From Tyto alba (Eukaryota > Chordata > Aves > Strigiformes > Tytonidae), in NCBI RefSeq assembly GCF_018691265.1, contig NW_024881300.1:7828546-7892545 (forward strand): a DNA stretch of 64,000 nucleotides. Reading direction: 5' to 3'. This document shows positions 55,501-64,000 of this stretch, in pieces (position 1 is the first letter of the stretch; each line of letters starts with the position of its first letter). Under the pieces are notes generated by a model that saw only the letters and a program-made list of their open reading frames with translations, searched no databases and was not told the DNA's origin. Both the position numbers and the translations under genes were made by a program.

Positions 55501-58500
55501 AATCTGGCAGTCATGCTTCTACTCAAACCTTCCTTTCTTTTTGCAGGAAATCTTTTTCATGTCCAGATCAAGGAATATCCACCTTCATAATTTGGAAAAG
55601 CCAAATTAAAAACACCAAACAAAAAACACCACCAGATTTCCGAAACACATGAACCTTGTATTCCTACTTACATGAAGAGATTATTTAAGTCAAGACAGCT
55701 CATGTGATGATGCTCCACCTCTAGGCCAACAAAAGTGAAGCTACACTGATTTAAAAAAATCTTCATTTTCTGCAGATGGATTGGGATAATTTGTTTGCCT
55801 AACCTGGGATACAAATCAGGCACAAGGGAAAGACTGTACCACGTGTTGGAAATAAAAGACAATACCTTCTGTGGAATGAGGTTGTTCAGAAACGCTGAGT
55901 TAACCTCATCAGACAGGCACAGGGGTGACATTAGTAGCCCGCTCCCCTCATTATATGAGTTTTCCATAAACAAGTCACTTTCATCACTGCTGGAGAGTTC
56001 TTCCCATTCGTCATCAGAGGGATCTGAGAACAGAAGACAGACCTGTAAGTGTCACAGCACTCACGCAATAGGTATCCTACTGCTCAATTATATTTGGCTC
56101 CACCTCTCACTTTATGAGTCTTTAAACTCTTGGGCTCTAATGAAGTCCACACAAACCAAGTGCCAATAAGCCACAGTTCTAAATATCATACTACTTTTGT
56201 TTAAATAGTTTTATTTTTTAAATTATTTATTTTATATTCACTGGGGCAACAAGTATTCTTATGAGATTCTTCATACACAGGTACTTCATTCTCTGATACC
56301 AACTATGTTTCACTTAAAGATACCAAAAAAGGTATAGAAGCAGCATTTCATGAAGCATTTACTAAGATTTTAACTTGGGTTGTACAATTTTCCTTTTTGA
56401 GGTAGGCTTAGCTTAAACTGATCACAGTTAATAAACAAGTTAAGGCAACTGTTTTCTCTGGCAATCCCAAAGCCACAGACAGATGTCCTCTGGCTGGGCA
56501 GTAACTGTTCTGGATGAAGATGTTACTGTCTCCACAGCAAGGCCAGTTGAAAGGAAATGACAGTAAAACAAGCCAAAGCAAGCCAGATCCTCTGTTAGCC
56601 ATTTCAGGCCACATCTTTTAAGCAAATTAAATTTGTTTATAGTTATAAACCTGAACTATTTTTATACTTACATGACTTACTCTACTAGCAGATCTGTAAG
56701 GGCAGGCATGGTGAGAGGGGTTGAGGTCATATTCCTAATGGGCACAGCTACCGTAAAGTGAATAATCTGTCCATGGCTAAAGGCAGACTTGACCTGACAA
56801 GCACAGGCTAAGTCCACCATTTATATTTAAACTGATATATCTACGTCCAGGGAGTTTACACTGATTTATCTAAAGTTGTTTTAAACCTGGTTACATTTTA
56901 ACTGGTATGACACTGGTGTTTATAAAAGTCCTAAGTCTATAGGTTGGACTGATCCTCCTCACTGACAGGCGAAAGCTCTGCCTGCGTACACAGGTCAGTA
57001 AATTTAACTACTGTCATGACAAAATACCATATTTACCCCCAGTTAATTTTGACAACATAGATTCACGTGAAATCCAGGTACTGCGGTAACTACAGTAACA
57101 GCCACACACTTTTTCTGCGGCAAAAGGTAAATTCATTCACTTATAATACAGCAAGAAAGACCTGAATGAATGCATTTCACCTGCACTCTGCAGCAGCTGA
57201 AGAATTTATTTGAAGGTGATGACTACTGTTTATCCAATGCAAAGTAACTCAACAAGCTGTGGCAGCTTGAACGCATGGGCATCTTCTTTTGCTTATGGTA
57301 ATATCCAATTAATTCTACAGCCATAATATGCTGATGTTAATAGCCTTTGCATGAGAAAAGGTTGTCTTTTATGCTTTACCAACCCACAGTAGCAACAAGC
57401 ATGAAAACAAAGCAGACACCACCCTTTCAGTCAGTCTCGACTCTTCTAAAAAAAAAAAAAAAAAAAATCCATCTGCATCTTTACAAAAGAAACAAAGCAA
57501 AAATCTCCTTTGAAAACGAAATTATAATTATATGAGCTGACCATCCAATTCAGCAACAACAAAGCCAACAGTCATTGTATGTTCACAGTGAGTGACCAGG
57601 ACAGAGCAGGAGCCGAGCTCTAGAACAGCATCTCGTAACTAAGATCAGGTTTCTTGTAACGTTCTTGGAAATACAGAAGCATTTCCGATGGCAATCCCAT
57701 CTTAACTAGTGTTGGTAACCTACGAACTACAGACTGGACAGCAATGCTGGAGCCTCCTGGCCTCCTTCCTGTGTCCCTGTCAAGGGAAGAGCATTCTGCT
57801 TCTTCCAAACGCCAGCCCACATTCAGTGAAACACGTCTCTTGCCAGCCTGGTTATTTCCCTCAGTTCTGTGGCAAGTGGAGTGTTTATATGAACTCAGCA
57901 TAATGGCTAAAGCTATTTTAGTCCTCAAATAACTTGAAAATTAAATGAACAGCTGCCTCTGGATTCCTCTTAATTTCTACAGACTATGTTTCTCTCTGCC
58001 CATGAATGGGTAAAGTACTGTAGAGAAATACAACACAATCAACCTTACATTAAACTGACTGAATGACAGAATATGCAGCTTATCCACAAGAGAGTTTCCA
58101 ATTAAAGGGGAGAGCTTATGAATTACAGCTCATTAGATGAGAAATGCAGTTATGAAAGGAGCTTCATATACTAGGTACAGAATTTCCTTGCGCTGCAAGA
58201 GAAAAAAATAATCACCAGTGGGAATATGTGGGTATTACTGTGGATTTTATTAGAACCTGGAAGATTTACTCAGAAAGTTAATCTCCTACACAATTACTTT
58301 TGCATCAGGTTTACAATCTGTAATAGCAATTAAAGTTTTCATGTTGTGGAGGCTTTTGGGGGGGGTTAGTTTTGTTTGGATGTTCTTTGTGGCTTTTTTA
58401 AACAGAAATTCAGAATTGCTTATTTATTTTCCTGAAGATTAGAAGAGCTATCAAAACTGAGTATCAGAGTTCACAGAAGATAGAGAATATCTATTTCTTG

Positions 58501-61500
58501 CTCTCCCAGAATAACACTTTCTTTCTCCTCCAAAAAAGCTCATAAAGGTAGGACTCTGAACAGCCCAAATCTGCACTGCTTCCAGAGTTGCATGCAAAAG
58601 CTGTCTCTCCTCCTTCTTTTACAACACCTGTATATCAAAACTAAATCAAACCTACAAGATTTATCTACTTAAAAAAAAAATGATGACCCTGTCCTGCAAT
58701 AAGATTCAGATGAACACTCGGACGATGCTCTAACTGAACAAAGATTTTGCTGTAATATCTTTTAGGAAATGTCTCTTTGGCATAAGTGCTTTTTTATTTG
58801 TTCTTAAATGTTACCACAGGTAATATCATGCAAAAAAATATGTAACCAACAAAAATTACTTAAATGAGAAAAACCCACACTTGAATTAGTAATAGAAATT
58901 ACAATTCAATCTGCCCTCTAGATCAGGGTATCAGGGACAATAAGTCTCTGTGCATCTGCCCTTAAAAGCTAAGATCACCAAGCAGCAAGCTAAACATGAC
59001 CTGTTCCAGAAGCAAAATGCACCGCAACACTTGCAATGAAAGAAATTCCTACAAACCTTCACTGCAGCACATATTAACAATGATTTCCAGAGCAGTCTGC
59101 TGAGCCATCAGTAAAGCTGTCACTTCTTTCAGTTCCCACTTATCAGACTGAAAAATAAAAACATGAACCAAACTTAATTTTGTAAAACAACATTTCAGTG
59201 TAATTTAAAGTAGCAAGCTGTCAGTTAAAAATACAGCCATTTCCTCTTCTCATCCTGGAACAAAACTTAAAAAAACCCCAAACAAAACAAACACAAGATC
59301 AAGAGGCATTATCTATCATCTTTCTGTTGTATGTTTCTGAACAAACTTTACACTGAAGAAACACCACCTGCAGTAAAGTTGTAACAGAAAAGATTACCTA
59401 ATGTTAGATAAAGCCCTAACAGAAACATGTATTCCTGTTATTCTTTTCACATACGCAATACTGAATGCATTTGTCAACCTCTCAGCCATCTCCACTCATG
59501 ACTGACTGGTTACTACCATTAAAAATCTCACTCACCTTACACAGAAATCAAAACTTTCTGCAGTAGCTACAGGCAGAAGTGTCAGATAAGCCTACACCTT
59601 CCCTAGAGATAAGAAACAAAAATGTGCTTTCCTGATGTGCTCTGCCACTTGGCCACACTGGACCAAGTGGTGCTGAAATTCTCTGTGCCCATCTTTCACA
59701 TTTTAGCTAAAACAGTCAAGCTCTTTGGGAGTTAAGATTAGTAACACTGCTAAGAAGTTTACTCTGGCTAATCCCGAGTCAAGACCAGTGAGATGCTCAG
59801 CCAAATGCACCAAGGTGTCCGAGAGCCAGCCAGCCACACTTACTGGAAGTAGATCTGAAATGTCATTTTCTCTCCTGACTTTTCCTTTTGGTATTTCTTC
59901 CATGTCATCATCTTCGCTCAAAACACTGCTAGCTGTAATATCACTCATGTTTTCGTCAGTTTCTGCCTCTGCAGCAAGTTTTAACCTGTTTTTTTCAGCT
60001 TCATTCATACGAATAATCATTTCGCCAGCATCTATTGCTAACGATTCTGAAAAAATCTTCAGGATTGCATTAACCATGCTTCCCAGGCTGCGTGGTGGAA
60101 TGGTATCCTTGATATTCCAGATAGTGCCTAAACAAGAGGTAGTTGAAGTACCAAAGTTATTAAAACACTCAATTCCCAGCTCTGTAATAGCCATATATTT
60201 TGTAAGGACAAAGCCTCCACTACTTAAAATACTCAATGCTTCTATTTCAGTATGAATATTCAAGTGTTTTCTCTACAGACTTGTATTTTTTTTCTGTTTA
60301 GCATTTCATATACTCATCTGTAATAACTAAGTTATGCCCACATCTTAAGCTCAAGTAAATTTCAATATGTAAGTATACACAGAATACTTGTGTGGAATGA
60401 TAACCATTTTCTAAGGATGCTCAAAATTCATTTATTACACTCCAGTATCAAAAGTCACCATGGTTGAGCATTTGAGATAGAAAGAAGAACGCAAGATAGG
60501 GAATCTGAGGTAAAAATCAACAGCTGTTAAGATCAAAACGATTCCTGTACTACTTATAATTGACTCATTTCACTGTTGAAAACCAAATGACCAGTTAAAA
60601 TGCGTTATCACACTGAGCAGGTACTGAATTCAGAATCAAGCATTTAAGACAGTTTTAAAACTAGTTGCAAATATCTGGTCACTCCAGAACACAATCCCAA
60701 AAGGCAGAAATAACCTCATGAACCATCTATACAGGCTTTAACAACCAGATGTCCAGACTATAGCAGAGAAGACTAAGCCTTCTGTCCTTCCCACTCCCCT
60801 TTGCCTGCCATGCTCTCCATCACAAAGCAGTGAACACCCATGAGCATTGTACCTGCTATCAGGGTCCTCAGGAGGATATGCTTCATTGTGCTCTCTGGAC
60901 ACAACATCACGGTTTCCAATACTTGTTGTGCAGAAGCATTAAATGAAGAAAGAAGATCTGGATTATCTTCTGTCACTGCCTGCAAGCAGTTTGCTGCAGC
61001 AAACAACAAAGATAATTAACACGCCCAATAGTAGCTTTCACTCTCCTAATGAGAAAGCATTATCTTCCTGGAGTAATGAAACACAGACACAAGAAAAAAC
61101 ATGTAATGCAGCATCACGTTGCAATGGTATGACACTGTCCTTCACAAGCTGTGTTTTAGATTTAAAGACTTTCTGTGGCAAACCTATACATAAAACAGGT
61201 AAGGACAGTACCACGTCAGACAGGGAACTAGCTGTATTAATTTTAGCTACTCAAAATCCAATTTCTTGTATACTGACTAGGGACACCAAATAACACTGCA
61301 AGCACATACAATTGTAAGACCATTGTAAGACTGTAATAATAACAATACTACTAGTAAAACCTCGCTGAAAGTGATAGGAGTTGTTTGGGGTTTTTTTAAA
61401 TGGACTATGTCCTTTGGACTACAAATTAAACCCTTCATTACCAAAACCGTAAAACAAAAACACAGCCTCCGTCTAGAGCTTTCTTTCCACAAAATCTTTC

Positions 61501-63735
61501 CCCTCCCATGTCACCACCAATAAGCCATTCCCCTTTGGACTGAAAACAAGCACAACAGATGTCAACTTCTGAATAACATGCTGTTCAGAAAGGAATCAAA
61601 GTCTTATATTCAGTGTAAAGTGTAAGTAATGCTGAGGCAGATGCACTATGCAATGGGTGGGACATCAATGTTACATTCATATAGTAAAGAAAAAAAAGTC
61701 TATTTAAATCCTTACCTTCTCTTTTTACCACTTACCTACTGAAATAGCCAGGTCCACATTGGTAGAAAATTTCTTCATGTAATGTAACACAGCCTCCAGA
61801 CATCCTTCTTTATTGAATATGTATACTGCAGTATTGTTGCATTCACTAATGCATAGAAAAGATTAATAAAACACTTTTCCCCAGGAAAAAATTACTGTAA
61901 CATTTTAAGGAACATGTACTCGCTATTATTCACATTTTAAAAACCTACTTAAGAACTACATATTAGTCAAAGAGCTATCCTTCGTTATCGAGGTTATGAT
62001 CAATTCTATATAAAATGAAGAAAGAGAAGCTGCAATACCCCGGACACATTTGAGGAAAGGTGGCTTCTGCCAGCTGCCTCCTCACACACAGTATTCGGGA
62101 GTTTACTTGGGAGCCCAAGTACAGTGTCATGCGGACAGAGCCAGCCAGAGCGTGAGAGGCAGCTCACAGCTGCAGGCTACAAGCCAGCCCAGCGCTTTCT
62201 GCAGCCATGGAAGTCTTCATCCATAAACCCACTGACAACAGAACAGGCTGCTGTCTATCACATCAACATTCATTTACTCCAGAAAGTGACATGCATTCAG
62301 AAATACATGCTAAATCAGTGCTAAATGCGACATACACTTTAATCATCTATTCTCTTGTGTTTCTTCAAGTTTTCACAGCTATTCCCATTTTTAAACTAAT
62401 ATATTGATACAAGACAAATTCCAACTAAAAAAGCATGGGACTTAACTAGCTATGAGGGTCTTCAAAAATTTACTTTTGAAAATGTAATGTCTCAGCATCA
62501 ATGCCAGCCCCACTTTTATCAGTACCAAACTTAGCAATGAAGTCAGCAGTTCACAATCATTGCCACAAAGTTCCAAATACAGAAGTGATTTATAGCACAC
62601 TTAATGATTATAGTTCGTGCTCCAGAGAACTTCTGTCTACAAAAGTAATTTAAAAAATGAACACAAAACATTGTTCAGTCAGTTACAAAGGGTCATGTAT
62701 TCTGTGTAAGGTGCTGAACAAGCAGTTTCTGCACTGTTCTAGATTCCAATCCCTAAAAAAAAAAAAATTTACAAATAAGGCCTCATGCCAGCAACCATAC
62801 CAGACAGACATAGAGGCAGCTCCACTGAAATACTATACAGTACAAAACAAAATTCTGTATGGACCAAAGTGTACAATGACATGGAGCTGTTACAAAATGA
62901 AGTGACATGACACAAAATTCAAGGAGAGCTTTCAGAACAGGTTTTGTATCACTTTGATGTTTATAGCCTTTTCTATAGTAAGTGTTGCCATTTCTCTTCA
63001 TTCACCTGCTGTTTCCAATGTAGGCTACTAATTGAACAATTCACATTCTCACATATTTAAATAGATTTGCATCAGTGCCTCAGTCACTGAGGGATAGTTT
63101 GTCCAAACATTTAATATTAACTTTTGTGGAGGCCTGCAGAGGTAGGAAGTAGTACATAAACTACTCATATTTTCAGATCACTGATCAGAATTTAATTTTC
63201 TCCATCTCCCATATCATGACAAGCATCTATAGGAACCGTACACAAGACCTCACAACCCAAACTGTACAGGAGAGTGACAGGACAACTTCAGAAAACAGTA
63301 TCATAACCTAGGACGAACAATCAATAGAAAACAGATGTCACTCTCCTAAAACTAATGACCAACTTCGTGCACTTTTAAAACCCTTCACTTACAAAAGTAA
63401 CTCACAGTAGAAGATAAACTTGTATTTCAGATCAGATGAGGGCTAGCCATTTATTAAGCAAGGCACACATAAGAGCAACACAATCAGAAATCAGCATCAG
63501 CAACTGAGTATATCTTCCCATGCAAGGCCAAGTCATTTCTTTTCTGCCTCAATTACCATGCTCTTTTTCAGGAACAATTTAATTTAGCTCTTCTAAAAGG
63601 CCAGTGTTTACACAGCACTTACCATACATTCCACAGCAAATTAATAGCCTCATTGGCTATGTCTTCGATATAATTTTTGTTCACCTCTCTACATTTCTTT
63701 GGAGAGAGCTGGTTAGCATCTAGTCCAGTGCTACA
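49462..63735 (-). CDS. HEATR3: HEATR3 HEAT-repeat protein (symportin-like), 3' twelve coding exons, N-terminus missing
   Basis: HEATR3 is the metazoan counterpart of yeast Syo1, which binds newly made ribosomal proteins uL18 (RPL5) and uL5 (RPL11) and brings them to the nucleus for 5S RNP assembly. In people, defects cause a Diamond-Blackfan-type anaemia. Coding segments in order are 63735-63623, 61845-61736, 60993-60853, 60127-59844, 59147-59057, 56023-55866, 54835-54753, 54507-54371, 51887-51799, 50976-50833, 50732-50556 and 49581-49462. They give 1647 nt, which is 548 residues plus TGA, with all phases agreeing. HEAT/ARM helices occupy both ends. The middle holds two acidic, low-complexity insertions ([10 protein letters not shown] and [17 protein letters not shown]), as in mammals. 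About 130 N-terminal residues (2-3 exons) lie beyond base 64000. TENT4B is the next gene downstream on the same strand, as in human. Confidence 0.96.
49582..50555 (-). other. HEATR3: HEATR3 last intron
   Basis: 974-bp intron. It contains a T/G-rich low-complexity stretch at about 50220-50258 and a G16 run at 50426-50441, about 115 bp from the donor. Nothing else recognisable. Confidence 0.9.
50426..50441 (+). repeat. Poly-G run (G16)
   Basis: Sixteen consecutive G on the plus strand, preceded by ggggtttttttt. It could form G-quadruplexes and is a likely site of sequencing-length error. It lies in HEATR3's last intron, C-rich on the sense strand. Confidence 0.85.
50556..50732 (-). CDS. HEATR3: HEATR3 penultimate exon
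   Basis: Encodes 59 residues, [20 protein letters not shown] to KFQPVFKMR, phase 0 at both ends. It includes [18 protein letters not shown], the most conserved part of the C-terminal repeats. Acceptor ctcatttcag, donor AGG|gtaggc. Confidence 0.96.
50833..50976 (-). CDS. HEATR3: HEATR3 exon
   Basis: Encodes 48 residues, [20 protein letters not shown] to DTAETLK, phase 0 at both ends. HEAT-repeat helices. Acceptor tgatcaacag, donor AAG|gtgaag. Followed by a 100-bp intron. Confidence 0.95.
50977..51798 (-). other. HEATR3: HEATR3 intron between exons ending ISQ and starting CMTPEQ
   Basis: 822-bp AT-rich intron with nothing recognisable. Confidence 0.9.
51799..51887 (-). CDS. HEATR3: HEATR3 exon
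   Basis: Completes Glu and encodes [20 protein letters not shown] then TMASKNISQ. The latter part is nearly identical to mammals. Acceptor tctgtaacag, donor CAG|gtaaaa, phase 0. Confidence 0.95.
51888..54370 (-). other. HEATR3: HEATR3 intron (2483 bp)
   Basis: Unique-looking AT-rich sequence. No residues of the remembered human protein are missing across it, so no exon is expected. No repeat family recognised. Confidence 0.9.
54371..54507 (-). CDS. HEATR3: HEATR3 exon
   Basis: Completes Lys and encodes [20 protein letters not shown] then [20 protein letters not shown], ending VFSKM and one base. Acceptor gtttgtttcag, donor ATGG|gtaaga. Confidence 0.95.
54753..54835 (-). CDS. HEATR3: HEATR3 exon
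   Basis: Encodes [20 protein letters not shown] then SWKPLIK and two bases of Lys. Acceptor cccctcctcag, donor AAAAA|gtagga. The donor is weak in its last exon bases but the phase is right. Confidence 0.93.
54836..55865 (-). other. HEATR3: HEATR3 intron (1030 bp)
   Basis: It holds a 20-base T run (54872-54891) about 35 bp upstream of the acceptor on the sense strand (A-rich there); otherwise nothing recognisable. Confidence 0.9.
55866..56023 (-). CDS. HEATR3: HEATR3 exon with second acidic stretch
   Basis: Completes Asp and encodes [16 protein letters not shown], then [20 protein letters not shown] and ending NNLIPQK. The acidic serine-rich part has many casein-kinase-2-like sites. Acceptor tgttctcag, donor AAG|gtattg, phase 0. 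Confidence 0.95.
56024..59056 (-). other. HEATR3: HEATR3 intron (3033 bp)
   Basis: AT-rich, with an A20 run at 57448-57467. A 102-codon open frame at 57620-57928 on the sense strand matches nothing I know. No repeat family recognised. Confidence 0.9.
59057..59147 (-). CDS. HEATR3: HEATR3 exon
   Basis: Encodes [20 protein letters not shown] then [10 protein letters not shown] and one base. [13 protein letters not shown] is nearly invariant in vertebrates. Acceptor atttttcag, donor GAAG|gtttgt. Confidence 0.95.
59148..59843 (-). other. HEATR3: HEATR3 intron (696 bp)
   Basis: No recognisable element. Confidence 0.9.
59844..60127 (-). CDS. HEATR3: HEATR3 exon with first acidic insertion
   Basis: At 284 nt, the longest HEATR3 exon in the window. 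It encodes [20 protein letters not shown], then [20 protein letters not shown], and the charged stretch with [16 protein letters not shown], ending SDLLP. The insertion is acidic then basic and probably a flexible loop; its basic end could help nuclear import (inference). Acceptor cttgtttag, donor CCA|gtaagt. Confidence 0.95.
60128..60852 (-). other. HEATR3: HEATR3 intron (725 bp)
   Basis: The open frame of the downstream exon extends upstream into this intron by chance; otherwise nothing recognisable. Confidence 0.9.
60853..60993 (-). CDS. HEATR3: HEATR3 exon
   Basis: Completes an Ala codon and encodes [20 protein letters not shown] to LLRTLIA, then one base of Gly. Acceptor tttgctgcag, donor GCAG|gtacaa. 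Confidence 0.95.
60994..61735 (-). other. HEATR3: HEATR3 intron (742 bp)
   Basis: No recognisable element. Confidence 0.9.
61736..61845 (-). CDS. HEATR3: HEATR3 exon
   Basis: Completes the Cys codon and encodes [20 protein letters not shown] to VDLAISV, then one base. HEAT/ARM-repeat helices. Acceptor tgcattag, donor GTAG|gtaagt. Confidence 0.95.
61846..63622 (-). other. HEATR3: HEATR3 intron (1777 bp)
   Basis: No recognisable repeat, RNA or extra exon; short A runs only. Confidence 0.9.
63623..63735 (-). CDS. HEATR3: HEATR3 exon (first in window)
   Basis: Encodes [20 protein letters not shown] to [11 protein letters not shown], plus two bases of a Cys codon. Acceptor ggttgtag, donor GTATG|gtaagt. 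Human counterpart region: CSAGLDSNEMS to LWNIC. Confidence 0.93.
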
Positions 63736-64000
63736 CTACAACCAAACAAGAGAATCAGAGTTTGGAAACAAACAAGCCAAGAAAAAAAGCAAAACTTAAA
63801 AAATTGACAGCAGAGTGAACAGAGAGATCTCTCATGAAGTGTTTATTACCAGAACACCTGACTACTTCCTTATTCTCTATGAAAACTGGACCACAATGGA
63901 ATTGAATAATTGCGAATCTTCTTCTCTTGTAGAAAGACTCTTACAGTACTTGTTTTGCATTCAATAGTGTTTAGAAGCATTTTTTTTCTTTATAAACACC
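63736..64000 (-). other. HEATR3: HEATR3 intron, 3' part, running off the right edge
   Basis: The 265 bp upstream of the first HEATR3 exon in view. No earlier exon is present here; the start codon and 2-3 exons lie to the right. Confidence 0.85.

Overview
This is vertebrate nuclear DNA, almost certainly from a bird. Two split genes both read on the minus strand, with consensus GT-AG introns. The dispersed repeats are chicken-repeat-1 (CR1) LINE fragments with the avian 3' end. One of them is interrupted by a solo LTR of a type I associate with neoavian endogenous retroviruses. Outside the CpG islands the DNA is AT-rich and mostly unique. There are no bacterial, plasmid or phage features and no CRISPR.

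Layout, right to left, which is the direction of transcription. (1) 63735 down to 49462: the 3' twelve coding exons of HEATR3, the symportin-like HEAT/ARM protein that carries ribosomal proteins uL18 (RPL5) and uL5 (RPL11). They encode 548 residues plus the stop. The N-terminal exons lie beyond base 64000. (2) About 49.4 to 42.7 kb: intergenic DNA with one degraded CR1. (3) About 42.6 to 40.6 kb: a strong CpG island holding the promoter and first coding exon of TENT4B (PAPD5), a non-canonical poly(A) polymerase. (4) 41995 down to 275: eleven coding exons of TENT4B, 630 codons in a continuous frame. The last coding exon lies to the left of base 1. Intron 1 is 23 kb and holds the nested CR1/LTR; the other introns run from 99 bp to 5.1 kb.

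Every exon boundary was derived from splice-site dinucleotides, codon phase and resemblance to the remembered vertebrate proteins; all phases join without error. HEATR3 followed by TENT4B in the same orientation matches the order I know from human chromosome 16q12. The two genes are neighbours, not an operon. Both act in RNA or ribosome metabolism (5S RNP import; 3' tailing of RNAs), but the sequence gives no sign of co-regulation.

I did not find a new biological system. The points most worth a second look are a bird-type polyglutamine tract plus a polyalanine tract in TENT4B exon 1, the cleanly bounded solo LTR nested in a CR1, G-quadruplex-prone runs in the promoter island and in a HEATR3 intron, a GC-rich intronic patch with a perfect 36-bp tandem duplication, and the absence of a visible AATAAA after HEATR3.
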